From Nemertoderma westbladi (Eukaryota > Xenacoelomorpha > Nemertodermatida > Nemertodermatidae), in NCBI GenBank assembly GCA_032718475.1, contig JAUCBJ010009039.1, forward strand, positions 1 through 33,884: a stretch of 33,884 nt of DNA, written 5' to 3'. Shown here piece after piece: positions 1-11,587 of the stretch. Below the pieces are notes generated by a model. That model ran no database searches. It was not told where the DNA came from and saw only the letters and a program-made list of their open reading frames with translations. A program made the translations under genes and the position numbers. Numbering within the stretch: the first letter of the stretch is position 1; each line of letters opens with the position of its first letter.

Positions 1-1959
1 CCCCTCCACACAAACCTCAGTTGTCTGCTACATGTGTACCGATGTGTTTTGGGAGCCCCCCCCCCTGCACACAAACCTCAGTTATCTACATGTGTACCGA
101 TGTGTGTTGGGATTTCTTTCCCGCACCGACATAGTTCTTTCTCAATTATTGGATTTATCACCTCAACTCCAATTCATTTATTTAATATCACCTGGCAGAA
201 TACTCGTGCTGAATATTTATTTACTTGTACTCCCCTCCTGTTTTCACTCTAACCTACTTGATGACGGTAGGTCCACCGTTCAAACGTAAGACTGCTAAGC
301 AATAAGTGTCAGGGGAGAATGGCTGAACTTTTGTTAGTAGCGCTACTGATTAGGCCTAATAGGAGGCTGAAACACACCTATAGCGCTGGTTCAACCCCCG
401 GTGATGCCTTTCCTAATTTTTTTCACTCCTGAAATTATAATTTTAATTTTCAGCATGGCATTATTTATTAGTTTAAGTAATATAAATAGTTTAATGCATT
501 CAGTGTCGTTCTATTGAGCATCGTATCAGGATTACTGTTAAATTTAGGCTACGGCAAATAAAGAAAAAGAACAATACAATTGGGATGGATATTCAGTAGC
601 CTATAGTAGCCTACGAGGAATGGGGCATCGAACCAAACCGCACCTGCTCGTCCCACAAACAAGCACACGTCAATTTATCGGAGTGCGTAATTACGCAGCT
701 GTCCTCCATGTCTGCCATGGCCTACCCACCGGCACTGCCTACCGATAGAGGTCATTAATATTAATCAAGTGCTCCTCGCTCCGCTTATTATGAAATTGGA
801 TTGCTGTGTAAATAGCAGCAGAGATAATGCGGCAGCTTTATGGGGAAGTTGGGGTGTGCAAGGGAGAAAGAAGGGCTGACAGGGCCTCCCCTGGGGACTC
901 TGAGGAAACCAGTGTCCCATGGAGCATTTAAATTGGCAGATTAGGAGGAGAACTATACCTGTTGTGTGGGTCACACGGATACCTTGGGGGATTCTCTCTA
1001 CCTGTGATCCAATTATCGAGCAGTAGGCCTATATACGCGAATTAGTCGGTTTATCGAGGCAGAGTGGACACAAACAGTTCGGATATCTCAGATGAATCCA
1101 TTATTATTAAACATGTCGGTAGAACAAGGGAGCTGACTGAATCCCAGAACAACGAAATGGGTTAATAGGTAAACTTCATTATTCATCAAAGAAAGGAACA
1201 GCTGTGTAAATCCTACTGAAGCGGTGTAATTATCAATAGTTACTGCCTCGTAGTCTGGCTTGCTTGTGCTATATAAACATTCCGAACATTCAGATTTACG
1301 GCGATGTTCCGCACTGTAATGCAACACGCATTCCCCCGACCATATCAGTCATATTGATTTTTGCGAAGTAAATCAATCACAGTCCGCGCGTTTGTTATAT
1401 TTACTATAGCAGTGCTTGTAAATGTTGCCACAAAGACATCGGCTATCACCATAGTTACTATATACTTATCGCGGCACCACAAAGATATTTCAATTGGATC
1501 CCACACTGCACACTCCATGTTACAAGATAACACCACATAACACGCGCACATAATGGTAGTGTGGCAAGATTTAGCGTAGGCCTTAAAATTGAATACGACC
1601 TGAGTCTGAGCACCTCAAACAGCATTAGGGCGCCATGAAAGAAGATCAATAACAACTAATGGTGAAGTCAAGTTAGGTCGGGGGGGGGGGGGGGGGGGGT
1701 AGGTCCCATTATAAGGTCTATCTACCCACTGCCACTAAAGTCCGTGTTTTGATGATTTTAAACCTTTAACAACAACCTACATAATCTAGTAACATGTGTT
1801 AACTTTCGTGTATTGCTTTGGTTTCCCTTGATTTGTTTTCATTCTAAAACAACTTACCACGAGCCCCATTACGAGATTGCGAACTTTTCGTATTCTAGAA
1901 CAACTTACCACGAACCCCATTACGAGATTGCGAACTTTTCGTATTCTAGAACAACTTAC
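1..1959 (-). other. Intron of the MTG-family gene running off the window (no exon seen)
   Basis: This is the sequence downstream (minus strand) of the TAFH exon. The next expected exon, the rest of TAFH/NHR1, was not found here, so the intron probably continues past the left edge. The stretch holds the duplicated donor array (1842-1989) and a 20-base G run (1680-1699). At the extreme left there is an imperfect ~65-bp direct repeat (about 1-60 and 61-110, sharing a CACACAAACCTCAGTT core). Open frames at 765-974, 1088-1327 and 1345-1551 show no recognisable protein similarity and are taken as chance. Confidence 0.6.
1680..1699 (+). repeat. Homopolymer: 20 G
   Basis: An uninterrupted run of 20 G inside the MTG intron. 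It is one of six G/C runs of 20 or more bases in this window. Confidence 0.95.
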
Positions 1960-1989
1960 CACGAGTCCCATTACGAGATTGCGAACTTT
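1842..1989 (-). repeat. 51-bp tandem repeat made of an exon 3' end plus its 5' splice site (3 donors)
   Basis: On the minus strand the last 30 bases of the TAFH exon followed by GTAAGTTGTTCTAGAATACG are repeated. Donor-like GTG|GTAAGT junctions therefore follow positions 1960, 1909 and 1858, exactly 51 bases apart. Copies differ only by single bases: the exon-proximal copy reads GGACTCGTG, the next GGGTTCGTG, the last GGGCTCGTG. The unit is 17 codons with no stop, so read-through adds [17 protein letters not shown] per unit. The first donor is taken as the real one because it leaves the family's usual sequence intact. Confidence 0.9.
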
Positions 1990-2216
1990 CTCCCCGGTCT
2001 CCACATTAATATCATCACCGAACTGCTGCAAGGTGGTCAGGAACCTCTTCAACTTGCTCAACTGGCGAGCACCGCCGGAATCCGGAATCGACTCCGGATT
2101 GTGGGGGGAGCCGGACACCCGACTGCTGCACCGAGATGATGAACCTGGACTTATTAGAGGCATCGGAGATGACGTCATAGTCTTTGACCCATTCATCATA
2201 TAACCAGGTGGAGATC
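1960..2216 (-). CDS. RUNX1T1: MTG/ETO-family transcriptional corepressor, exon with start of TAFH/NHR1 domain
   Basis: An 85-codon exon plus 2 bases, frame-linked to the previous exon. The C-terminal part reads [19 protein letters not shown] followed by [19 protein letters not shown]. This is the highly conserved start of the TAFH (NHR1) domain of RUNX1T1/CBFA2T2/CBFA2T3 and Drosophila nervy. The N-terminal ~48 residues are Ser/Pro rich, as in the family. MTG proteins are nuclear corepressors that bridge bHLH and other DNA-binding factors to HDAC complexes; TAFH binds E-protein activation domains. The acceptor is ...ACTATTTCAG|GA (phase 1) and the donor CTCGTG|GTAAGT. The rest of TAFH, NHR2-3 and the MYND finger must lie outside the window. 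Because this is probably a single pre-duplication orthologue, the vertebrate symbol is approximate. The oddity is the tandemly duplicated donor immediately downstream. Confidence 0.9.
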
Positions 2217-2625
2217 CTGAAATAGTATGACAATTTATGTTACCTTTAATTTACATTCATTGTAAATTAATTATTATGATTTTTACTACCGGTAAACTGT
2301 ATAAGTAATCTGCAAATAGAGTTATAAATTATTAGTTAATGATTGAATTATAATATTTGGGCCCATGTGAAACCAGACTTTCCGCTTTGCAGTTTACCCC
2401 ATGTTAAGAATACCAGGTATTCACTAAAACCCAGGTTACATAAGTGCTGAATCTAACCAAAACACTCAATAAGGCTAAATAAAAAAATTCTTCAAATACA
2501 AAATTTAATAAAATTTTGACGTAAAAACCTGGTATTCTGCCCTTGAGCGATATTTGTAATAAATAAATAATATTACGAAGGACGGCTAAACTTTTCTGGT
2601 AAATTTAACATAATTTTTTACTCAC
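2217..2625 (-). other. Intron between predicted MTG exons
   Basis: A 409-bp intron bounded by GTGAGT (at 2625) and TTTCAG (at 2217). It contains a MITE-like repeat at about 2359-2545. It depends on the upstream exon call being right. Confidence 0.5.
2359..2545 (+). mobile_element. MITE-like dispersed repeat, degenerate (copy 1)
   Basis: The segment from GGGCCCATGTGAA to ACCTGGTATTCTGCCC resembles two copies near 11.8-12.1 kb, sharing AGAATACC, a TTCACTAAAA block and CTGAATCTAACCAAAACA. AGAATACCAGGT near 2408 and ACCTGGTATTCT near 2528-2539 form short inverted ends. No target duplication is visible. Confidence 0.6.
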
Positions 2626-2752
2626 TGGGCGGTAGGGATGAAACTGAAGAAGATGGTCGTGACACTAGATTGAGAGCGGCGTTCGATGTTGTTCCAAATA
2701 TTGCTGTAGACGATGAACCACTAGCCATAGAAGGGCGGGCGGCCGTTCGCAT
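2626..2752 (-). CDS. Predicted N-terminal exon of the MTG-family gene
   Basis: An open frame from ATG at 2752 to a GTGAGT donor at 2625 gives 42 codons plus one base. That base joins the GA of the next exon as AGA (Arg). The product begins MRTAARPSMASGSSSTAIFG and ends RPSSSVSSLPP, Ser/Thr/Pro rich like MTG N-termini. A second in-frame ATG lies at 2728 (MASGSSS). Upstream the frame stays open for about 28 codons to a TGA, so translation could start at either ATG or an upstream exon could join. Support is only phase compatibility, a good donor and composition; no conserved block is present. It could instead be non-coding. Confidence 0.5.
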
Positions 2753-4700
2753 AGAATGGGCGTGTCCTTGTCCGAGAGATCGAAAGGGTGACGTCACAAA
2801 GTAAGCACCATCTGCGACCGTAAAATAGTGCTTGGAAGTGCGTCAGCTGCCACTGCAAGTAAAGTGGAGTATAAATAGAGATCTCCACCCTGGTTTGTGG
2901 CACCACATGGGCCTTGTAATTTCTCCCTATAGTTATAGTTAACGTTCAACACATGTTACATCAATAGGGAATAGCAGGACCCGCACGCGCAATCGCTAGC
3001 TTACAGGTTGGTGCAGGCTGCTGTTATGGCATAAGCGGGGCAGTTAAACAGTATTGGTTGGGTACCCAGGAGCCAATTACCATTTAATATGGCTGGAATA
3101 ATACGCCATATGGTGCAGCTCCACAATTATACCGACATGTATGGGCTGACGGATAAATATAAATGAGTTGACGAAATTATATTATTATACTCTAAACACA
3201 CTCGAGAAGGCCGTCACTTAGTGCCATAGTGGTATAAATAAACTAAGATGACTATATATTATAAGGTTAATAATTTCATTTCACAAGGGTTTACACAAGC
3301 GCCGGCATTCCTTATTGAAAGGATCCAAACATAGAAATCCACATGTTATAACAAGAACAACTGCGCATGGGTTTCTGTTTAATTTCACCACTAAGCGAGC
3401 TAGTATTCCCGACTGATCGGTCACATGTATCTGCCGTTTCTGCAGCCAGTCAGCCGGCGATGACCTCTATCATGTAACCATGTGTTGGTCTGTTCTATGC
3501 TTGCCCTGCCCACCTGTAGTTCGCGTTGCACGTATATAACCCAATCATCAAAATTTTATGGGACTACTTTGTGTGCTTTTAGTTTTAAAGACTTGTGAGA
3601 TGTCTGCCACATAATTTTTGGGGGTCAATTTCTGGGCCAAATTTACAATTTGGGGGTGTAATTATATTTATTAACAACGAATCACGGTTCCAATAAACTC
3701 ATCCAAAAACGTTTCAACGACAATGGTTCTTTATAAGTCCACTGCTTTGCTTCCATAGCGATTGGCAGACCATTCGAGCGTTTTTGAGTGCCTGGAAAAT
3801 TTAAAACCTTCAGTTCATAATGTCCCAAATTCCGGATCAAGCATCAAGCTGTTGCATAGCAACGGAATGGGGAAGGGGGGTGATTAATTAACTAACGATG
3901 TTCGGGAAGACAGTGAGACAGATTCACCAATGGTGGCAGGGACTAGGGGCAGCAGCAGTAGCCCTTCATTAATCCAAGACAAATAGCGCTGCCACACCAA
4001 CCTGATATAACCCACACAATGTTTCGCCCCATTTCATTATTTAACTGCACTATTTTATCCCAGCGTGGCATTGGCAGCATGCTGTCAGGCAAATTTTGCC
4101 GATTATGGGAAGAGACAGACGGTAAGATCACCTATAGAAAGGATAGCGAGCATTAGCGGAAATCGGGTTCCCCTAGGCAAAACAGCAAGAGGGCGGAAAC
4201 GTGACAGAACGTGAAATGTAAAACAAGAGAATAGGTTAACAGAAGAGGAGTCACGGCGCGTTTTGGGAGGCATAATTACCGCAGAAGGTTATGGAAACGA
4301 GCGAACGTGCCGAAACTGGATTCCGGAGACAGCTCGATAATCAACGAGGTGCCTCCAGCCACTAGCTAATAGTTAGGAAAAATACCAATTCATGATAATT
4401 AAAAACCTGCTGTCAAAATTGTTGCATCTGTACATGCGCGGCTACTTTTCAAGTAATAATAATCAGATGGAATTAATTGAATTCAAATTACAATTTTTTG
4501 CGGTCTTCTAATTTCTTCTGATGTTAAAACTTTAGTGTAGCGAGAATATATCAGAAACATAAAAAAGTATATTATATATACTAGATACTATATACAGATA
4601 TGTCGCGTTCGTATTCCATATTCATAGTAAAGCAAATGATTAGGTTCTCTTGCACCAGCTTGGGCCGGATGAAAGTCAGATGACAGTAGAGGATGTATAT
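2753..4700. other. Intergenic, upstream of the MTG-family gene; no gene seen
   Basis: No conserved exon is visible on either strand. On the plus strand a TATA-like GTATAAATAG lies at 2869-2878, facing away from the MTG gene. Short open frames (2721-2906 minus, 3943-4131 minus) have no recognisable similarity. The segment next to 2753 would hold the MTG promoter if the predicted first exon is right. Confidence 0.5.
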
Positions 4701-4905
4701 ATTATTCCAGTTGACGGGGGGAGGGGGGGGGGGGGGGGGGGGGGGAGGCGCAATGAAAATTCACCCCTCGACAGGGGAAATAACAGCTGATTACTCCCAA
4801 GAATAAAACTGTAAGCTGTTCTATTGTGTTTAGTTTATTGTTTTGGGTAGAATAACGTGCCACTGTAACGTGCTCTTTTCCATTAATTGATAATGTAACA
4901 TTGAG
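4700..4905 (-). repeat. Dispersed repeat shared with the 17.5-kb MITE, next to a 23-G run
   Basis: Read on the minus strand, about 4800-4890 matches 17553-17660: both carry ACAGTGGCACGTTAT, CAAAACAATAAACTAAA, CAATAGAACAG and TTTTGGGAGT/CTTGGGAGT blocks in the same order. The G run is 4723-4745. No boundaries or target duplication are visible for this copy. Confidence 0.7.
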
Positions 4906-4989
4906 ACCAGATATAATTCGCCAAGATGTGTGATTTGCGAACACCCCCCGTCTCCGTATGAGACAACCATTGGGCATTCATTCAAACTA

Positions 4990-7900
4990 GTAACAAACCA
5001 GTAACTGCTGCACCCACCGCCAACGAGCCAAGAGAGACTGGTTCCAAGAGGAACCAAGAGAGAGAAGCCGTACATATACTATACGATAAACGAATACTAA
5101 GGTTTAACTCACTATGTCGATGTCGCAGTCGCTCGCCTTCTCCTCATATTTGACTTGAGTTTAGGTGATTAGCTCCATATCTCATGACAGAATAAATAAG
5201 CCTAATTACTTCGCAGTTGACAGGATATTGTGTCCAAAGAGACGGAGAGTTAAGCCCATTGCCCGTTGCTTAAACCTGACACTTGCTGTCAGAAGCCCTC
5301 TTACTACTAGTTAATTAAATACATAAAAAAATATCAGTAGTTGTTCGATGCCCCCATTACCATGAAGAACAAGAGGGGTGTTTGTCCTAATCCCCAGTGG
5401 AAATATGGATATATTTAAAGCGAAACGAATCAAATTACAAAATACATTAAATTGAATATGAAAATACAACCACTATAAATTAATATTTCCCATACAAACT
5501 AAAAGTTGTGCACTATTACTGTGTGTTGTAAAACGGCGCGGTTTGTTTATTTGAATGGCCTTGCGAACTGGTACACGTGTATGCATGCATCCCACAGCGG
5601 GAAGGGAAAAGAAACGCCCTGTTTAAGAAGCGGCCAACACCCAAAACTGGGTGGGGTGCCCACGGGGATGCAAGGCATATCTCAGACTGTGTTAACTTAC
5701 TCCCAAACAATTCATAATGAGAGTTACAAATCGCCGCATTAGCTGTAGGTGCTGAAATCGCGCCAAACACTACGAGAGGCGTATACATACATATTTATCT
5801 CTCACACGGTAAAGTTTACAAATGTTTATTGACACCGACATATTTTGTGCGGTTATTGATTGGTTGATAATCCGTAACATAAAAAAACACCCGATATACA
5901 CAGACCGAGGGAGAGCATACCAGGGACAATAAAAAAAACACCCGAAATACACAGACCGAGGGAGAGCATACCAGGGACAATAAAAAATGTATGCAGTGAG
6001 ATTGACCTAACAACCGCCACGCCCCTCTTCTACAATCTTAATTATAATTAATTAACTTTCTTTAACGTTTTTCCAACTTTTTTTTATTATCTTGAAAAAT
6101 TTTCAAATTCTCATATCTCATCTATTTCTCGTTCAAATTCACACGTTTACATTTTTAGAAACCTAATAATGACGCGAAGGTCGATGCTTTGCAGCAGAGT
6201 GCATGTGGCACATTTATCCATGTCACGATAGCCGCAGCCAGCATAACCAAACAACCCACGCGGTGCCGGTGAGCTCTAGTGATATGATACAGAACTGAAC
6301 ACGAAGTCTCTCAAAATTGCCATGGGTGGCTGATGGTTTACCAGAGATATAATGCCGGTAATTTGCTACATTTCGATTTTATAAGCACCTCATGCTCACA
6401 TGCACAATTAATTAAATTAGCTAAAGCTCAAACTCAATGAAAATGGAGTTATGTTACTAATTGAATACGTTGGCTCAAGGACCCATCCATGTGCTGTGCA
6501 GCTGCACATATCTGTCAGCTGTCATAGCTGCCGTCTAACAAGCCAGACAATAGTGTGTCAGCGACATGAGATGAAACTATAACATAATAAAATCCTCCAT
6601 TACAATGTGACAAACACAACAAAAAGTACGGTACCGGTAGGTGGATTATAATCAAAATTACAAACGTTATGTAAGGAAAGTTAGCTGGCCGTGGCCCTGG
6701 CCTTCATTCAAACATTTCTGTAGAAAACCAAAATAAACCAATAAAAAAACTTTAAATCTTACCTGTAAGTGAAGGTTTTTCTGTATTGTAGACAATAATC
6801 CCACTAAAATCAATGCAGCTATATATTATTCCGATAATTTGCAAGCAAGGTGCAGTGTATATGCCTACAACACCGCTCCTTCAGTCAGTGAATATCTCAA
6901 CACTGCAAAATATTGTAATCGCTCAAAATTCTGTACTTGCGTGAAATACAATAACCACTACCGGTACGATTATCTACATCAAAAACAATGATATACAATA
7001 TTAAACTTAAGGCTGTTATTATGTATGTAAATTTGCCGTATAATTGTTAATACTATAAATACTTTATGAGAAAAGAAACAAATACAGGGGACAGTTGTTA
7101 TCAATATAATTACTACAAGCTCCATGAAGAAAATATAGTTACAGTAAATACAGTAACGTGTGAATGGGCTTCATTGCGCTGGAATAAGCGATTAAAAAAT
7201 AATTAAATAAAAGGAAAAACATAATTACTGATAGACATAAGGTTGTTAGTTATCGAACTTTAAATACATAATTGTAACAATGTACATAGTGCATACGGCA
7301 TGTTCTCACGGGTAAACTAACAGGAGGGCCGGCGAGCCCAAAGGGGCAGCTCAGAAAATAAACTAACATTATGGGGGGGCAATAGTAAATGAGAGTGTAG
7401 CCGAGAGAGTATGAACGAAACGCTATCAGCTGCGCCCTTCTATAAAACTGCAAACACATGCTTACCGTGGCGCAGCAAGTATAAGCAACACGGCCAACTA
7501 TTGGCCCAGAAAGCCTGCGTATCTCATTTACTAACCAACATCATCACCAGCCTGAAGAACGCAAAGGGGTGATGGAAATCTAGCAGGTGCTGTTTCAACC
7601 AATGCTCTCTCATTGGATGTAAACAGGCACAGATGTCTCGGCAGCTGTGTTTCCTGGAATCGTTAGTTATAAGGCCCGGAGATTATTGGCCACACTGTCC
7701 CTGAGGCTGGGTGATGCATGGCCATCGCTGTTAATTGAATCCTTAAAATTTAAATGAGAAATAATTATCCGTCCACAGCTGCGAATTGTAATGTAAGTTA
7801 ATGTTTATGAATCGGTGTATTACTTTTCATTGGCAGTATCACCATCTCTCGTTGTTTAATAGGCAGGACTCGCAGCAGCGAGAAGGAGTGAACAGGATTC

Positions 7901-8068
7901 AGTTGATTACCATCATTTTACTTAATTTAATCATTATTGTGATTTATTAAGAACAAATGACCCTTAAATTCCATTGCGATATTACACAATATGCATTATG
8001 TGATAATTCCTTTAACAATAGCACAAAATCACCGCAATGATAACTATATGATTGGCAAGACCAAAACA
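4990..8068. other. Intergenic, no gene recognised
   Basis: AT-rich sequence with only short chance open frames on both strands. The only clear structure is a 51-bp duplication at about 5885-5990. Nothing resembling a conserved exon, tRNA or rRNA was seen. Confidence 0.5.
5885..5990 (+). repeat. 51-bp direct duplication, 2 copies
   Basis: ACACAGACCGAGGGAGAGCA and CATACCAGGGACAATAAAAA occur twice, with the CACCCG anchor at 5888 and 5939. The copies are nearly identical, so the duplication is recent. There is no exon here. Confidence 0.9.
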
Positions 8069-9009
8069 GAGCGCGAACTTTCTTCCTAAGATGTGAAAAT
8101 GCGAATTTTGTTCCAATTCACTGCGTACTTGGTTCCTATTATGGCGCATTTTGTTCCTATGAAATATTATTAGTCTGTCTGTCTCGCAAATCTATTGCGA
8201 ATTTTGTTCCTATGACAGCGAATTTTATTCTACTCACAATTAAAGTACTGCAGTACCGGGTAACGTGGCTCCTCAACTAGGTAACGTGGCTCCTCAACTG
8301 GGTAACGTTGCTCCTCAACTGGGTAACGTGGCTCCTCAACCGGGTAACGTGGCTCCTCAACCGGGTAACGTGGATCCTCAACCGGGTAACGTGGCTCCTC
8401 AACTAGGTAACGTGGCTCCTCAACTGGGTAACGTGGCTCCTCAACCGGGTAACGTGGCTCCTCAACTAGGTAACGTGGCTCCTCAACTGGGTAACGTGGC
8501 TCCTCAACCGGGTAACGTGGCTCCTCAACTAGGTAACGTGGCTCCTCAACTGGGTAACGTGGCTCCTCAACTAGGTAACGTGGCTCCTCAACCGGGTAAC
8601 GTGGCTCCTCAACTAGGTAACGTGGCTCCTCAACCGGGTAACGTGGATCCTCAACCGGGTAACGTGGCTCCTCAACCGGGTAACGTTATACAACTCCCCA
8701 ATGGGCAACTATTTTATCAATTTTGAAATTAAACATTAGCGTAATATTATATTATACTTATCTGCATAGGATGATGCATTTATTTACAATTAATTAATAA
8801 TACTGATGTGATATATAGATAACAAATATTTATTTCATCTCGCAAAGTTCGCAATAATAGGAACAAAGTTCGCAATAATAGGAACAAAGTTCGCATTGAT
8901 AGGAACAAAGTTCGCAATAATTGGAACATTAATTAAACTTGAAATTTGATAGTTCGCAAGTAGAGGAACAAAGTTCGTAAAATATCAATAGGAACAAAAT
9001 TCGCGCCAC
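8069..9009. mobile_element. Inverted-repeat element with clustered subterminal motifs enclosing a 21-bp minisatellite
   Basis: The left flank (8071-8235) carries about six copies of a motif like GCGAATTTTGTTCCTAT, all in one orientation. The right flank (about 8840-9005) carries about six copies of the reverse complement (ATAGGAACAAAGTTCGC). The outermost copies, GCGCGAAC at 8071 and TTCGCGCC ending near 9007, pair as inverted ends. Multiple subterminal repeats in opposite orientation are typical of transposase binding sites in non-autonomous cut-and-paste elements. No transposase and no clear target duplication were found, so the superfamily is open. Confidence 0.65.
8257..8690 (+). repeat. 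21-bp minisatellite, about 20 copies
   Basis: The unit is GGTAACGTGGCTCCTCAACT plus G, A or a CG variant, repeated head to tail. Units alternate AACTAGG, AACTGGG and AACCGGG in a partly regular order, pointing to higher-order duplication. Because 21 is divisible by three, a 7-residue repeat (VAPQLGN/VAPQPGN) stays open to a stop at 8726. No ATG opens the frame and the array sits inside an inverted-repeat element, so I do not call it a gene. Confidence 0.9.
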
Positions 9010-9074
9010 CGACAAGAAATATCAGCAATAAAGTTATAAATATATCAACGATCCCCAAAACTATTACCAAAAAA

Positions 9075-9535
9075 CGTTTGTGTCCACTGTTTACGGTGAA
9101 CCATTCGAAGTCTTATGGGGAGTCCTTCATTCTTATTCGTAATTGTGGTCGATTATGTTCTACGCATGTCCTTAGACCATCTTAATAAAGATGGGGTGAT
9201 GGTAACACCCCCTACTGGCACAAGAAGTAGAGGAAATCCAGCAAAATACCTTACTGATATAGACTTTGCTGATGACTTAGGGGTACTGTCAGAATCATTA
9301 GAGGCTACTCTGCTCCTTGGAGCAGGTTGCTACTAGTGTTGGTCTTTTTGTAAATTCCAAGAAGAGCAAAATCATGAGTCAACCTAGGCAGCCATTAAGA
9401 AATGTCTGATCGTAAGGGTATAAGCTCTAAGGACGGCTTGCTTGAGCACGTGTATGACTTCTGCTACTTGGGATCATGGATCAGAAAGTCAGGTGAAGAC
9501 CTTCGGATACGTAATGGGAAGGCTTCTGCCTCTTT
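9075..9535 (+). pseudogene. Degraded non-LTR reverse transcriptase fragment
   Basis: Frame pieces read PSFLFVIVVDYVLR (RT block B region, with the usual QGDTLA lost), then YLTDIDFADDLGVL (catalytic FADD block). After a frameshift near 9312 come VATSVGLFVNSKK and then VYDFCYLGSWIRKSGEDLRI (the YLGSW block after the active site). Similarity stops near 9530. This is a different and much older copy than the LINE at 10.76-11.59 kb. Both ends are truncated and it cannot be functional. Confidence 0.8.
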
Positions 9536-9639
9536 ATTGCCGTCTCATCTTATTTTTAAGTGTTCCACTTGTTGTCCGCTGATTTTCCTTTTTTGTCTAC
9601 TCTATGGTGCTGATTATACTTGTCCTATTTAGTTAACAC

Positions 9640-10360
9640 TAAATATGACGGGTGTGTGAATAATCTCGTGTAGGGTTGTTCAGTGGGATTACGTTTGCGT
9701 CTCACACACAGACATTAATTTGTAATTAGGATCAAAACGTATAGGTTAATAGGTTTGTCCTGTGTTGACACGTTTGGTTTGCCCAACGACGATACGTTTC
9801 AATGTTACATGACCCATGTCATCGACCTCACCCCTCGCCAGTCCATAGGTGCAATAGGATCGAAACGTAACTGTTTGGTCAACCAGCAGCTCCGATAAAT
9901 CAGGGACGAGCTACGGCCAATCAGCATTCAGAACGTTCCAGTCCCGATTTGCATAATGTCTGGCTATAAAAGGGGCTGTTTTGTCACTTTCCTCACCTTC
10001 TTGCACCTTCACCCTCTGCTTGCGGAAGCCTCTCACTTTTACAGCAGTAAAAGTTTTTATATTTATAGTGACATTTTTATCTGTAAATACTGTAGTATTT
10101 CTGTGATATCTTTTAACTTCTAAGTGATTCTAATGATTATACAGTTCCGGCAGTTCTCAACGATCTCAACTTGTTTTCACCTCAACTTCCCTTCCTCTAT
10201 AACAGTCCACTTCATCGAACTCTTAACGGGAGGTGTCGAATAGCCCTCTCACTTGGTAAGACCCGACGGAACAGGTGCAGTCTCCTCCTCTCTCTCACAA
10301 CTCTACGCCGTTCCTCACAGTGTTGAAGTGGGTCGGTGACTTGGCTCTTTGTGGTTGTAA
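9640..10360 (+). other. Promoter-like segment, possible solo LTR remnant
   Basis: TATAAAAGG at 9965-9973 is preceded by a CCAAT sequence (GGCCAATCAG near 9916) and followed by a pyrimidine-rich stretch, an arrangement seen in pol II promoters and in LTRs. No exon follows and no paired LTR or clear target duplication was found. The identification as an LTR is inference only. Confidence 0.3.
9965..9973 (+). promoter_or_regulatory. TATA box-like site
   Basis: TATAAAAGG in a GC-richer context, about 45 bases after a GGCCAATCAG CCAAT box. No gene downstream is recognised, so its use is unproven. Confidence 0.4.
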
Positions 10361-10761
10361 CTACGGATGAAGTATACTTTTCCGGAAATTTCCTTGAAAA
10401 AACATATTTCCGGAAAACTCACATCTCTAGTGATTGATGAAGGATAGATTGATTTACATGATTTATAACTAATTTCTGAATCTGAATTGGTATCAGAAAT
10501 GTATTCATTAATAATATAGGCCTACATTGGAATGTATATTATATATGATAGAAGGGACAATAATTTTCCCTTCTATTATTATAAATAAATTATTTATTGT
10601 TGCTTTTTATTGAATATGATAAACATTTTTATTTGGCAGCGATTCAGTCAGACTGCTGGAGATATATTAGAAATGTTGCAGAACTTATATCAAACTCGTA
10701 TGTGAAATGAAATAAGTACGTGGGTTTAAACTATGACTATGAACCATTTGAGTCCATTTGG

Positions 10762-11587
10762 GTGAAGATCTGGGATTCACACTTCAAGAACGCTGAAGTA
10801 GTAGATATCCGGCAACTACAGTCACAGACACCGACTTTGCGGAGGACATCGCCCTGCTCTCTAATACCCTAGCAGATGCACAGCTTCTACTAAATAAAGT
10901 GGAGAGGGCTGCGAAGGAGGTTGGATTGCATATAAATGCTACATAGACCGAATTCATGAATTCGGTCGATGAAAAATGATGGAAACTTGACAACCATTGA
11001 TAATAATCAACTAAGGAAGGTCGATGACTTCCAGTACCTTGGATCATGGATAGAGAGTAGCAAAAAGGACATAGAAGTTAGGAAAGCAAAGGCTTGGGTA
11101 GCTCTATCAAAAATGGATACCAGATCTCTCCAGGCACCTGAAGACTAAGTTCTTTCGAGCCACAGTGGAAAGTGTATTTTTATACGGGGGTGAGACCTGG
11201 ACACTGACTAAATCACTTGAACAACGAATTGATGGTTGCTACACAAGACTACTAAGGGCAGCCCTAAACATCAGCTGGAGACAACACATGACAAACGCCG
11301 AGCTTTATGGCACAATACCACCCATATCAACCACCCTCCGTGAACGCAGATTAAGATTCAGTGGGCTCTGCTGGCGAAGTAAAGACGAGGTCATACCAGA
11401 TCTACTTCTCTGGCAACCAACTCATGGAAAGCGTAGTGGTGGACGACCGGCCATAACATATATAAATCAACTTGAAAGGGATACTGAACTTGGGAGAAAC
11501 GAAATTGCGACAACTATGGAGAATCGGGAAGCCTGGAAGGATCTCATTTCCACTGTCCGAGTTCGCTCGACCTAGTAGTAGTAGTAT
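10762..11587 (+). pseudogene. 5'-truncated LINE reverse transcriptase copy (plus strand)
   Basis: It matches the minus-strand LINE fragment at 28568-29675 almost base for base from GGTGAAGATCTGGGATTCAC onward. It carries the catalytic block as FAEDIALL (the first Asp of FADD replaced by Glu), [11 protein letters not shown], and the C-terminal region [18 protein letters not shown] and [19 protein letters not shown], ending VRVRST then TAG repeats. It is broken by a frameshift after the GCTGAAGTAGTAGATATCC region, a stop and insertion near 10945-10980, and a ~10-base deletion at 11118. The (TAG)n tail at 11574-11587 is the 3' end of the insertion. Confidence 0.9.

Noticed and set aside
340-410. 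tRNA or SINE suggested by GGTTCAACCCCCGG
   Set aside because: No D-arm or A box and poor T-stem pairing.
1813-2203. Plus-strand open frames over the MTG exon
   Set aside because: They are shadows of the minus-strand exon and of its 51-bp donor repeat; the minus frame carries the conserved TAFH sequence.
8265-8726. 153-codon frame of VAPQLGN repeats as a secreted or structural repeat protein
   Set aside because: No ATG start, no signal peptide, the repeat sits inside an inverted-repeat element, and the frame follows simply from a 21-bp period.
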